From the NCBI RefSeq assembly GCF_003425685.1, contig NZ_QJKM01000013.1:124001-188000 (forward strand): a DNA stretch of 64,000 nucleotides. Direction: 5' to 3'. Below the pieces are notes generated by a model. The model made no database searches and had not been told where the DNA came from. It saw only the letters and a list, made by a program, of their open reading frames with translations. Position 1 is the first letter of the stretch. Each line of letters starts with the position of its first letter. This stretch comes from Rhizobium terrae. GTDB lineage: Bacteria > Pseudomonadota > Alphaproteobacteria > Rhizobiales > Rhizobiaceae. Both the position numbers and the translations under genes were made by a program. This document shows, in pieces, positions 29,591 through 37,696 of this stretch.

Positions 29591-29995
29591 TGGGTTCTCC
29601 CTAAAATCAAAGAAATGAATCTTAAAAGATTTTCTATTTCTTAGAGTCGGTGACTAGCAAGGATTAAAGTCAAACCACTGACGGCGCGACGATCCGTCGC
29701 TTTCCGCCGCTACTGGGGACAGGAGTATCCGGCTTGAAACGGGTCTTCTGGAAAAGCTTTGATTCGAAGAATGATTTCAGAATGATAACCGAAACTCGAT
29801 ATCGTGCTCCATTGTGGATAGGCTGGGGAGAAAGATCGGCCTTGAAGATGTTGTCCCCAGAGTGCACAAAGCCATTCCATTTGCGTCCGGCAGATTTGCG
29901 AATGTGGAAAACTCGCCGCTTTTCCCAGGGCCGGATCGGCCTCTGCAACACACCGATCGTCTCTCCCGAGTTATCAACAAAGGGTTAAGAACAGC
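29591..29995. other. Candidate chromosomal replication origin (oriC)
   Basis: A 405-nt non-coding gap between divergent hemE and ppsR. Next to hemE, 29601-29645 is about 80 percent A+T, a candidate unwinding element. DnaA-box-like 9-mers within one mismatch of TTATCCACA (or its complement) are TGTGGATAG at 29813, TGTGGAAAA at 29903 and TTATCAACA at 29971. TTGTCCCCA at 29851 is weaker. GANTC methylation sites are at 29644 and 29761. Established knowledge: in Caulobacter the origin lies beside hemE, and the parS sites in this window surround the gap. Promoters for hemE and ppsR must also be here. Confidence 0.75.
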
Positions 29996-30817
29996 GTGGA
30001 GAACAGAAAAAACTTCTTCCATCTACACCTGATTTCTGACTCGACGGGCGAGACCCTCATCTCCGCAGGACGGGCCGCATCCGCCCAGTTTCAGGCGTCG
30101 CTGGCCATCGAGCACGTCTATCCGCTGATTCGGAACCGCAAGCAGTTGCTGGCGGTGCTGGAGGAGGTGGACCAGGAACCGGGCATCGTTCTTTACACGA
30201 TCGTCGATCAGGAGCTTGCCGGGCTCATCGATCTGCGCTGCCGGGAAATGGGTGTGCCGTGCGTCAACGTCCTGGAACCGGTCATGGCCATATTCCAGGC
30301 CTATCTCGGAGCTCCTTCCCGCCGCCGCGTCGGTGCCCAGCACGCGCTCAACGCGGATTATTTCAAGCGCATCGAAGCGCTCAACTTCACAATGGATCAC
30401 GACGACGGTCAGCTGCCGGAAGATTACGAGGAAGCGGACGTGGTTTTGGTCGGCATCAGCCGCACCTCGAAAACCCCGACCAGCATCTATCTCGCCAATC
30501 GCGGCATCAAGACTGCCAACATCCCGATCGTGCCAGGCGTCGATCTGCCCGATAGCCTTTATCGGGCGACGCATCCGCTGATCGTCGGCCTGGTCGCGAC
30601 GACCGACCGCATCAGCCAGGTGCGGGAAAACCGCGAGCTCGGGGTGGCGCAGGGTTTCGATCGACGCCATTATACCGATCGTGCCACGATCAACGAGGAG
30701 CTGAAATATGCCCGCGCGCTCTGCGCTCGTCACAACTGGCCGGTCATCGACGTGACGCGCCGTTCCATCGAGGAGACAGCGGCGGCGATCGTTGCGCTGC
30801 GTCCGAAGCTGCGTTAA
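29996..30817 (+). CDS. ppsR: Pyruvate phosphate dikinase / PEP synthase regulatory kinase-phosphorylase
   Basis: A 273-residue DUF299 protein that phosphorylates and dephosphorylates a threonine on pyruvate phosphate dikinase or PEP synthase, controlling gluconeogenic PEP formation. It begins with the family N-terminus NFFHLHLISDSTGETL. The P-loop-like VLVGISRTSKTPTSIYLANRG is at about 150-170. The GTG start at 29996 follows AGGGTTAAGAACAGC. It is the first gene on the right side of the origin gap. Confidence 0.92.
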   Translation: MENRKNFFHLHLISDSTGETLISAGRAASAQFQASLAIEHVYPLIRNRKQLLAVLEEVDQEPGIVLYTIVDQELAGLIDLRCREMGVPCVNVLEPVMAIFQAYLGAPSRRRVGAQHALNADYFKRIEALNFTMDHDDGQLPEDYEEADVVLVGISRTSKTPTSIYLANRGIKTANIPIVPGVDLPDSLYRATHPLIVGLVATTDRISQVRENRELGVAQGFDRRHYTDRATINEELKYARALCARHNWPVIDVTRRSIEETAAAIVALRPKLR

Positions 30818-30848
30818 GCGAAACCGCTCGTCGCCTTGGGAGATCTTC

Positions 30849-31457
30849 GTGGCAATTCCTATCGTACAAACGCGCCTTGTGCTTGCGTCCTCCAGCCCCT
30901 TCCGCCGGATGCTGATGGAAAATGCCGGCCTGGCATTCGAGAGCCGTGCGGCGGATATCGACGAGCGGAAGATCGAGGCGGGACTGGAGGGCGCAAACCC
31001 CGATCAGGTCGCATCGACGCTCGCCGCCGCCAAGGCGATCGAGGTGAGCGGGCATTTTCCCGGCGCGCTGGTCATCGGCTCGGATCAGACCATGTCGCTC
31101 GACAGCCGCGTCTATCACAAGCCGAGGACACTTTCGGAGGCGCGTGAAAATCTCCTGTCGCTGTCCGGCAGGACCCATCGTCTGAACAGCGCCCTCGCCT
31201 TCGCGCGTGACGGGCAGATCATCTGGAAACATGTGGCCCACGCGGATCTCACCGTCCGGCCGCTCGGCGAGGCTTTTGTCGATCGTTATCTTTCGCGCGT
31301 CGGGGAAAAAGTCTTCGGCAGCGTCGGCGCCTATCAGCTGGAAGGCGAGGGCATCCAGCTCTTTTCGAAGATCGACGGCGACTATTTCACCATCCTCGGT
31401 CTGCCCATGCTGCCGCTCTTGGAAGAGCTTCGCGAACTCGGAGCCATCGATGGCTGA
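30849..31457 (+). CDS. maf: Maf-family nucleotide pyrophosphatase
   Basis: A 202-residue Maf/HAM1-like house-cleaning enzyme that hydrolyses non-canonical nucleoside triphosphates. Visible motifs are LVLASSSPFRRMLM, the DIDE segment and VIGSDQTMSLD. The GTG at 30849, with GGGAGA 6 nt upstream, gives the expected VAIPIVQTRLVLAS start; the frame upstream (to 30792) is judged untranslated. It overlaps aroE by 8 nt. Confidence 0.9.
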   Translation: MAIPIVQTRLVLASSSPFRRMLMENAGLAFESRAADIDERKIEAGLEGANPDQVASTLAAAKAIEVSGHFPGALVIGSDQTMSLDSRVYHKPRTLSEARENLLSLSGRTHRLNSALAFARDGQIIWKHVAHADLTVRPLGEAFVDRYLSRVGEKVFGSVGAYQLEGEGIQLFSKIDGDYFTILGLPMLPLLEELRELGAIDG

Positions 31458-32307
31458 TTCACGTGAAACACGCTTGGTTAATGCCTTCGTAACCGGCTGG
31501 CCGATCAAGCATTCCCGCTCGCCGCTGATCCACGGGCACTGGCTGAAGCAGTTTGGTATGACGGGGACCTATAAGGCAGTGCCGGTGACGGAAGAGGATT
31601 TCCCAGCCTTCATCCAATCCTTGAAGGACGGCAGTTCCGGTTATCGCGGGGGCAACGTCACCATTCCGCACAAGGAACATGCCTTCCAGCTTGCCGACCG
31701 GCCGGATGCGCTTGCCGAAGAACTCGGCGCCTGCAATACGCTCTGGATGGAAGACGGCTTGCTATGGGCCACCAATACTGACGGTCACGGTTTTACCGCG
31801 AACCTCGATGACCGCCGTCCGGGTTGGGATGCGACAGGCCGCGCCGTAATCCTCGGCGCCGGCGGCGCGAGCCGCGCGGTGATCCAGGCGATCCGCGACC
31901 GCGGCATCGGCGAGATCCATGTGGTCAACCGGACCGTTGCCCGGGCCCGGGAGCTGGCCGACCGCTTCGGTCCCAGGGTGCACGCCCATCCGATGGGAGC
32001 GCTCGCCGAGGTCACAACCGGCGCCGGGCTTTTCGTGAACACGACATCGCTCGGCATGGATGGCGGCGAAGCGCCGGCGATCGATTTTTCGCCGCTTGCA
32101 GCAGGCGCCGTCGTCACCGATATCGTCTACGTGCCGCTGAAAACGCCGCTGCTCGTCCAGGCCGAAGAACAGGGTTTTCCGATCATCGACGGGCTGGGCA
32201 TGCTGCTTCATCAGGCCGTGCCCGGTTTCGAAAAATGGTTCGGCCGCCGGCCCGTGGTCGACAAGCTGCTTCGCGATCTCGTCATCGCCGACATGGAAAA
32301 ACATTGA
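31450..32307 (+). CDS. aroE: Shikimate dehydrogenase
   Basis: A 285-residue NADP-dependent enzyme that reduces 3-dehydroshikimate to shikimate. The shikimate site has KHSRSPLIHGHWL and GNVTIPHKEHAF with the catalytic Lys. NTDGHGF and the dinucleotide-binding AVILGAGGASRAVIQAI follow. The ATG at 31450 overlaps maf, and the first codons encode ADSRET, which contains a parS palindrome. Confidence 0.95.
   Translation: MADSRETRLVNAFVTGWPIKHSRSPLIHGHWLKQFGMTGTYKAVPVTEEDFPAFIQSLKDGSSGYRGGNVTIPHKEHAFQLADRPDALAEELGACNTLWMEDGLLWATNTDGHGFTANLDDRRPGWDATGRAVILGAGGASRAVIQAIRDRGIGEIHVVNRTVARARELADRFGPRVHAHPMGALAEVTTGAGLFVNTTSLGMDGGEAPAIDFSPLAAGAVVTDIVYVPLKTPLLVQAEEQGFPIIDGLGMLLHQAVPGFEKWFGRRPVVDKLLRDLVIADMEKH
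31455..31470. other. parS site at the start of aroE
   Basis: TGATTCACGTGAAACA matches the parS consensus at 15 of 16 positions. It covers codons 2-7 of aroE (ADSRET) and lies 1.5 kb to the right of the origin gap. Confidence 0.85.
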
Positions 32308-32915
32308 TGATCGTCATCGGCCTCACCGGCTCCATCGGAATGGGAAAGTCCACCACCGCGAAAATGTTCGCGGAGGAGGGGGTTCCGGTGAACGATTCCG
32401 ATGCGGTCGTCCACGATCTTTACCGCACCGATGCGGTCGTCCCGGTCGGCAAGGCGTTTCCCGGCACCGTCAGCGACGGAGCGGTCGACCGCGCCGAACT
32501 TTCCCGCCAGCTTTCCGCCGCGCCGGAAAAATTCCCGGTCCTGGAAGCGATCGTCCATCCGCTGGTCCGTCAGCGCGAGGTGGATTTCCTGAAGCGCCAC
32601 CGCGAGGCGGGCACCGCTCTCGTCCTCCTCGACATCCCGCTTCTCTTCGAGGTGAAGGGTGCATCCCGCGTCGATGTCATCGTCGTCGTCACCTGTGATC
32701 CACAGATACAGAAGGAAAGGGTGCTTGCGCGGCCCGGCATGACGGAGGAAAAATTGGCGATGATTCTCTCCCGCCAGATGCCGGATGCCGAAAAGCGCCG
32801 GCGGGCGGATTTCCTCGTCGATACCGGTTTTGGTCTCGAAGCGGCAAGAGAGAGGGTACGCCAGATCATAACCGCCCTCAGGGCCGGAAAGACGAGCGAA
32901 AAGACCCATGCGTGA
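32307..32915 (+). CDS. coaE: Dephospho-CoA kinase
   Basis: A 202-residue kinase that performs the last step of coenzyme A synthesis. The P-loop IGLTGSIGMGKSTTAKMF is at about 4-21, followed by VNDSDAVVHDLY and LLDIPLLFEV. Its ATG shares one base with the aroE stop (TGATG), so translation is coupled. It overlaps dnaQ by 8 nt. Confidence 0.95.
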   Translation: MIVIGLTGSIGMGKSTTAKMFAEEGVPVNDSDAVVHDLYRTDAVVPVGKAFPGTVSDGAVDRAELSRQLSAAPEKFPVLEAIVHPLVRQREVDFLKRHREAGTALVLLDIPLLFEVKGASRVDVIVVVTCDPQIQKERVLARPGMTEEKLAMILSRQMPDAEKRRRADFLVDTGFGLEAARERVRQIITALRAGKTSEKTHA

Positions 32916-33612
32916 GATCATCTTCGATACGGAAACCACCGGCCTCGAATCCCGGTTCGACCGCGTGATCGAAATCGGCGGCATCGAGCTCATCAACAAT
33001 TTTCCGACCGGAAAGACCCTTCACCTCTACATCAATCCGGGCGACCGCAAGGTTCATCCGGATGCTTTGGCGGTGCACGGCATTACCGACGAGTTCCTGA
33101 AGGACAAGCCGAGCTTCGCCGACGTGGTGGAGCAGATCGTCGAGTTTTTCGACGGCGCCAAATGGATCGCCCACAACGCCACCTTCGACATGGGCTTCAT
33201 CAATGCCGAGTTCGCCCGGCTTGGCCTGCCGCCGGTCCAGACGGACCGGGTCGTCGACACGCTTGCCATGGCCCGCCGCAAGCACCCGATGGGCCCGAAC
33301 TCGCTCGATGCGCTCTGCCGGCGTTACGGCATCGACAATGCCCATCGCACGAAGCACGGCGCGCTTCTCGACTCCGAACTTCTGGCGGAAGTCTATATCG
33401 AGATGACCGGCGGCCGGCAGGCAGCTCTCGGCCTGATGGGCACCGATCGCGTGGCAACCGTCATCGAGGTGGAAGAGATGGCGGTCACCGCCCTCGGCCG
33501 GCCGCGTCCGCTGCCGAACCGGGTGACGGAGGCGGAACTCGAGGCGCATGCCGCCACGGTCGCTTCGATGAAGGGCAAATCCCTCTGGCTGAAATACGAG
33601 CCGACCAAATGA
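32908..33612 (+). CDS. dnaQ: DNA polymerase III epsilon (proofreading) subunit
   Basis: A 234-residue DEDDh 3'-5' exonuclease. ExoI is FDTETTGLES (about 5-14), ExoII is IAHNATFDMGFIN (about 88-100) and ExoIII is KHGALLDSELLAEVY (about 150-164). The C-terminal 60 residues contain the tether to the polymerase subunit. It ends a run of overlapping genes maf-aroE-coaE-dnaQ. Confidence 0.95.
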   Translation: MREIIFDTETTGLESRFDRVIEIGGIELINNFPTGKTLHLYINPGDRKVHPDALAVHGITDEFLKDKPSFADVVEQIVEFFDGAKWIAHNATFDMGFINAEFARLGLPPVQTDRVVDTLAMARRKHPMGPNSLDALCRRYGIDNAHRTKHGALLDSELLAEVYIEMTGGRQAALGLMGTDRVATVIEVEEMAVTALGRPRPLPNRVTEAELEAHAATVASMKGKSLWLKYEPTK

Positions 33613-33788
33613 AAAAAGCCGAGTTTAGCCCCAGCCACCTACTTAAATGTGGATTCGTTTGAATTATCGGCAAGCAATTTCCGCTACAACGTCAGTTGTC
33701 GAGGGCATTGCCGATCTGGAGATTTTTGCGGAAGACCCAAAGCGGCTTCGACTTGCCTTGGCGAACCTAAACTTCGAATAGTCGCCAA

Positions 33789-33834
33789 GCCCGAAGAATT
33801 GGGGTTCGGGCCTGCCTTCGGCCTTATGGCAGGC
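33789..33834. other. Two overlapping hairpins downstream of dnaQ
   Basis: GCCCGAA (33789-33795) pairs with TTCGGGC (33805-33811), and GCCTGCC (33810-33816) pairs with GGCAGGC (33828-33834). The two stems share two bases and cannot both form completely. They lie 3' of the convergent DUF2442 gene and may terminate it, but there is no clear T tract. Confidence 0.4.
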
Positions 33835-33858
33835 TTTGCATCAGCCATCCGCAAGCGC

Positions 33859-34269
33859 CTAGCCGTTCTTCCGCGGGCGTCCGCCCTTGGCACCGTTGGT
33901 ACGGCTTGCCTCGACCTTTGCGGCTGATCGGGATTGGCCGCCTCGGCGTTGCGCGTCCATGAACTTCGCGGTCCCGAAGATGCCGTTCATCAGCCCGGCG
34001 ATGGTAAAATCCACGTCCAGGCTTTCCCAGTGCAGTCCGGTCTCGCCAAGAAGCTCGACCTCCGCCAACTGCGCAACGGTCGCATTCTCCAGGCCCTGGA
34101 TCGATCGGGCAGGCACCATGAACGCAGCGCCGTTGGTGAAATCCACGACGATGCGGCCGGATGTTTCATCAAAACGGGCTGATGCCGGGATAGGCGCGCG
34201 GGCGCGTTCCGCCTCCCCCTTCAGGGTAGCGTCTCGGTAGTGGCGATCTTCAAAGGTCACTTCACCCAT
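33859..34269 (-). CDS. DUF2442 domain protein
   Basis: A 136-residue protein whose central part (RFDETSGRIVVDFTNGAAFMVPARSIQGLENA) matches DUF2442. The C-terminus is basic and low in complexity (RRGGQSRSAAKVEASR, then GGRPRKNG). The start at 34269 (MGEVTFEDRHYRD) overlaps the DUF4160 gene by 8 nt. DUF2442 and DUF4160 genes commonly travel as pairs and have been suggested to be toxin-antitoxin-like, but no activity is established. The pair sits between dnaQ and secB, genes otherwise neighbours in conserved core order. Confidence 0.75.
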   Translation of the reverse strand: MGEVTFEDRHYRDATLKGEAERARAPIPASARFDETSGRIVVDFTNGAAFMVPARSIQGLENATVAQLAEVELLGETGLHWESLDVDFTIAGLMNGIFGTAKFMDAQRRGGQSRSAAKVEASRTNGAKGGRPRKNG

Positions 34270-34462
34270 GGATGCTCTCCCATTTCTCGATAAACAGGCG
34301 CTTGTTCGCCTGGACAATGGCAAGGGCGATGCCCAAATCCCGCTTCTTCATTCCCCGGTTCGATAACACCGTGAGATCAAGGATATTGATGCGGGCTTCC
34401 CCATCTCCATAGACATGGGTGTGCCCCGGTTCGTGGTCATCCGTGTAAATGACAAGTCGCAT
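34262..34462 (-). CDS. DUF4160 domain protein, possible start-codon loss
   Basis: A 66-residue protein with the DUF4160 core VIYTDDHEPGHTHVYGDGEARINI and a helical C-terminus. The annotated ATG at 34462 leaves it short at the N-terminus. The same frame is open upstream and would add VTVLREAG before the ATG, a family-like N-terminus. The codon where the family start would be expected (34487-34489) is ACG, not ATG, and no ATG, GTG or TTG occurs before the preceding stop. It may use ACG, start internally, or be decaying. Confidence 0.65.
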   Translation of the reverse strand: MRLVIYTDDHEPGHTHVYGDGEARINILDLTVLSNRGMKKRDLGIALAIVQANKRLFIEKWESIHG

Positions 34463-34599
34463 TCCTGCTTCGCGGAGAACGGTGACCGTGCTCCAGAATA
34501 ACCTAACAACTTGGGTTTTTCAAGAGCTGCAAGGCGCTCGACTGCCAGTTTTCGAACGCGAAATGGCACCGACGAAACTTTTGTCGCGGAAAACCGGGC

Positions 34600-35076
34600 T
34601 CAGCTGTTGAGCGCCTGGACCTTGGCGCGGGCCTGTTCCTCGGCCATGCGCTGGGTGAACATCTGAGCGAAATCGATGGGGTCGATCATCAGCGGAGGGA
34701 AACCGCCGTTGCGGGTGACGTCTGCGATGATCTGGCGGGCGAAGGGGAACAACAGGCGCGGGCACTCGATGAAGAGCAGCGGCAGCATGTGTTCCTGTGG
34801 GAAACCGGTGATGCGGAAGACGCCGCCATAGACCAGTTCGGCGGCGAAAACGATCTTGTCGTCTTCCTTCGCCTTGGCGTCCAGCGTCAGGACCACGTCG
34901 AAATCCACCTCGGAAAGCGGATTGGCGTTGACGTTGACATTGATGTTGATCGCCGGCGCCTTGTCGCGGGCCTGCAACGAGCGCGGAGCGCCCGGGTTCT
35001 CGAAGGAGAGATCCTTGGTATATTGCGCCAGAATGTTGATGGACGGCGCGGAGGCCTGGTTGTTTTCATCTGCCAT
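34600..35076 (-). CDS. secB: Protein-export chaperone SecB
   Basis: A 158-residue tetrameric chaperone that keeps preproteins unfolded for SecA. SINILAQYTKDLSFENPGAP (about 13-32) and LFIECPRLLFPFARQIIADVTRNGGFPPLMIDPIDF (about 103-138, read in two parts) are SecB hallmarks. The length is normal. It follows fxsA on the same strand after 144 nt. Confidence 0.96.
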   Translation of the reverse strand: MADENNQASAPSINILAQYTKDLSFENPGAPRSLQARDKAPAININVNVNANPLSEVDFDVVLTLDAKAKEDDKIVFAAELVYGGVFRITGFPQEHMLPLLFIECPRLLFPFARQIIADVTRNGGFPPLMIDPIDFAQMFTQRMAEEQARAKVQALNS

Positions 35077-35220
35077 TGGGATTTCCTCGAGGCTGGAGTT
35101 GTCTGGCCTCTATCATTTCGGCCCACAGCGTTTCAAGGCTAAATGGCGTCCGCAGTCTTCGGCTTCTCAAACTGAGGTAAACGCGTGCGCTCTGTTTCCC
35201 GACAGAACCGGCAGACGGCC

Positions 35221-35748
35221 TCAAGGTTCCCTGCCGTTCGGCCCGGCCCATGGAGAGGGCCGGTTGGGTGCGGGCGGATTGGGATCGCGATGGAAATCCT
35301 GCTCATCGAGATCCACGACAGGACCACCCGGCTGCTGCGGCTCCGGCTTCTTGTTCTCGTACCGATAGCTCCGGCTGCTTGCGGAACGCACCACGACGAC
35401 GCGACGGCCGATGCGCGACCATATGAGGCGGCGCACCAGGGGAATGAACAGCGCCAGCCCGACGATATCGGTCAGGAAGCCCGGCAGTAGGAGCAGGATG
35501 CCGGCGACGACGATCATCGCCCCGTCGACCAGCGCATGGCCCGGCACCCGGCCTTCGCGGCTTTCCGTCGAAATCTGCCGCAGGATATGCATGCCCTGGC
35601 TGCGCAGCAGGATGGCGCCCAGCATGGCGGTTCCGACGACCAGGCCTAGCGTCGCCCAGAGACCGACCGCGCGGCCGACCAGCACGAAACCGGCGATTTC
35701 CGCCAGCGGCCAGCCGATAAGAAAAATCGGCACGAGAAAGAAACGCAT
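35221..35748 (-). CDS. fxsA: FxsA family membrane protein
   Basis: A 175-residue cytoplasmic membrane protein of the FxsA family, named for exclusion of phage T7 by E. coli FxsA when overproduced. Three to four hydrophobic segments are visible within residues 1-105, including LVPIFLIGWPLAEIAGFVL and MIVVAGILLLLPGFLTDIVG. The soluble tail is charged and Pro-rich. The ATG at 35748 is chosen over 35850 because it starts directly at the first membrane segment. It is divergent from timA. Confidence 0.85.
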   Translation of the reverse strand: MRFFLVPIFLIGWPLAEIAGFVLVGRAVGLWATLGLVVGTAMLGAILLRSQGMHILRQISTESREGRVPGHALVDGAMIVVAGILLLLPGFLTDIVGLALFIPLVRRLIWSRIGRRVVVVRSASSRSYRYENKKPEPQQPGGPVVDLDEQDFHRDPNPPAPNRPSPWAGPNGREP

Positions 35749-35803
35749 CTTGCTCCCTGTTCCTGTATGATCCTGCAGCGTCCTGCCGCCAGCTCTTCGC
35801 CAT

Positions 35804-35831
35804 TTGAATGATCGGTGGATGCGGACTATAT
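35804..35831 (+). promoter_or_regulatory. Putative promoter of the timA-mltA-smr-xre operon
   Basis: TTGAAT (35804-35809) and CTATAT (35826-35831) are separated by 16 nt, a good match to the rhizobial housekeeping promoter form. The first ATG is 42 nt beyond the -10 box. Confidence 0.5.
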
Positions 35832-35873
35832 GAGAAAGTGCATCGAACAATTAAACGGCAATTGCGGGTTAAG

Positions 35874-36572
35874 ATGGGCTCCAACGATTTTATAACACTC
35901 TTTTTCCTTGTCGCTGCAGTCCTGATCTTCCTGCAACTGCGCAGTGTGCTCGGACGGCGGACGGGAAATGAGAAGCCGCCTTTCGACCCTTACACCCCCC
36001 GCGACGTGGCGAAGAACCCCGGCGGCGACGATAGCAAGGTCGTGACCCTGCCGCGCCGCGACGTTCCCGAAGACGAACAGCGTTACGCGGATATCGACGC
36101 GGTTGCAAAACCCGATACACCGCTCAATGCGGCGCTGCGCGAACTCCTGAAGAACGATCCGTCCTTCCGCCCGCGCGATTTCCTGAACGGCGCCAAGATG
36201 GCTTATGAGATGATCGTCATGGCTTTCGCCGATGGCGACCGGAAGACCTTGCGGGGACTTCTCTCCAAGGAAGTCTTCGACGGATTCGACAATGCGATCA
36301 CCGAACGGGAAGCCAGGGGCGAAGTGGTGAAGTCCACGTTCGTCGGCATTGACAAGGCCGACATCACCCATGCGGTGGTCAAGGACAGTGAAGCGCAGCT
36401 CACTGTCCGCATCGTCAGCCAGCTCATTTCCGCCACTTACGACAAGGCCGGCATACTGACGGAAGGCGACCAGGAAACCGTGGCGGAAGTCACCGACATC
36501 TGGACCTTTGCGCGCGACACGCGGTCCCGCGATCCGAACTGGAAGCTGATCGCCACTGAATCCGAACAATGA
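35874..36572 (+). CDS. Tim44/TimA family adaptor protein
   Basis: A 232-residue protein with one N-terminal membrane anchor (FITLFFLVAAVLIFLQL, about 5-21), a Pro/Asp-rich linker, and a Tim44-like domain (about 85-230) with AKMAYEMIVMAFADGDRKTLRGLL and the late WTFARDTRSRDPNWKLIATE. Mitochondrial Tim44 links the import channel to Hsp70. The bacterial homologue is membrane-bound, and its partner here is unknown. Its stop overlaps the mltA start by 4 nt. Confidence 0.88.
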   Translation: MGSNDFITLFFLVAAVLIFLQLRSVLGRRTGNEKPPFDPYTPRDVAKNPGGDDSKVVTLPRRDVPEDEQRYADIDAVAKPDTPLNAALRELLKNDPSFRPRDFLNGAKMAYEMIVMAFADGDRKTLRGLLSKEVFDGFDNAITEREARGEVVKSTFVGIDKADITHAVVKDSEAQLTVRIVSQLISATYDKAGILTEGDQETVAEVTDIWTFARDTRSRDPNWKLIATESEQ

Positions 36573-37696
36573 GCGGAGCGGAGGACTATACGCTTCGGCA
36601 GGTCGCCTTTTCCGATCTGCCGGGCTGGGACAAGGACGATCCGACGCCCCTTTTTTCCGGCATGCGGGCCTGTCTTCGGCATATCCGCGAGGTCAAACCT
36701 TACCGCACCGGCTCGCTCGGCCTGACGGCCGACGAACTTTCCGTTCTTCTTGCGGCCGCTCCGGATCTTCCGCAAGATGCTTCCTCCGCCCGCGCCTTCT
36801 TCGAAACCCGCTGCACTCCCTTCCTTATCTGCCGGACCGACGGCAAACGCGGCTTCGTCACGGCTTTTTACGAGCCCGAGGTCGAGGTCTCCGACATGCG
36901 TGACGAGGTATGGGCGCATCCGTTTTATTATCGCCCCGACGACCTCGTCGATCTCGACGACAATAATCGGCCGGCGGACATGGACCCGGGCTATATGTTC
37001 GGCCGCCTTACGCCGCACGGCATCGAACCCTATGCCGACCGCGGGGAAATCGATCGTGGCCTGCTTGAAGGGCGTGGGCTGGAAATCGCCTATGCGAAGT
37101 CAAAGGTCGATGTCTTCTTCGTCCACGTTCAGGGCGCTGCGCGGCTGAGATATCCGGACGGCCGCGTCCGCCGCATCACCTATGCGGCCAAGGCCGGCCA
37201 TCCGTTCTCGCCGATCGGCAGGCTCCTGATCGACCGCGGCGAGATCGACCCGGCAAGAATTTCCATGCAGAGCATCCGCGCCTGGCTGGCGGCCCATCCG
37301 GAAAAGGTGGACGAAGTGTTATGGCACAACCGGTCCTACATCTTCTTCCGGGAAGCGGATGTCTCCGAGCCGTCGCTCGGTCCGGTCGCCGCCGCCAAGG
37401 TGCCGCTGATCGCCGGTCGATCGCTCGCCGTCGACCGGCAGATCCATACCTTCGGTTTTCCCTTCTTCATCCGCTCCGAAACGCTCACCCATCTCGATGG
37501 CGTTCAAGGAGGCAACAAGTCCTTCGGCCGCCTGATGCTGGCGCTCGACACCGGCTCGGCGATCGTCGGTCCGGCCCGTGGCGATATTTTCACCGGTTCC
37601 GGCAATGTCGCCGGAGAACTGGCCGGAACGGTGCGCAATGACGCCGATTTCTATATCCTGATCCCCAAGGCGGCTGCGGTCAGGTTCAGCAGATGA
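36569..37696 (+). CDS. mltA: Membrane-bound lytic murein transglycosylase A
   Basis: A 375-residue MltA-domain enzyme that cleaves peptidoglycan glycan strands to 1,6-anhydro products. The MltA barrel contains GFVTAFYEPEVEVS and YADRGEIDRG. The C-terminal 3D domain has GVQGGNKSFGRLMLALDTGSAIVGPARGDIFTG (about 310-342, read in two parts), with the catalytic Asp in LALDTGSAI. No lipobox or clear signal peptide is seen at the overlapping ATG start, which is unusual for the E. coli type. Confidence 0.9.
   Translation: MSGAEDYTLRQVAFSDLPGWDKDDPTPLFSGMRACLRHIREVKPYRTGSLGLTADELSVLLAAAPDLPQDASSARAFFETRCTPFLICRTDGKRGFVTAFYEPEVEVSDMRDEVWAHPFYYRPDDLVDLDDNNRPADMDPGYMFGRLTPHGIEPYADRGEIDRGLLEGRGLEIAYAKSKVDVFFVHVQGAARLRYPDGRVRRITYAAKAGHPFSPIGRLLIDRGEIDPARISMQSIRAWLAAHPEKVDEVLWHNRSYIFFREADVSEPSLGPVAAAKVPLIAGRSLAVDRQIHTFGFPFFIRSETLTHLDGVQGGNKSFGRLMLALDTGSAIVGPARGDIFTGSGNVAGELAGTVRNDADFYILIPKAAAVRFSR

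Noticed and set aside
33649..33927. 92-codon plus-strand frame after dnaQ
   Set aside because: Runs through the hairpins and into the antisense of DUF2442 and has no recognisable protein features.
34348..34569. 73-codon minus-strand frame overlapping DUF4160
   Set aside because: Different frame from the DUF4160 motif, with no recognisable content; an accidental frame.
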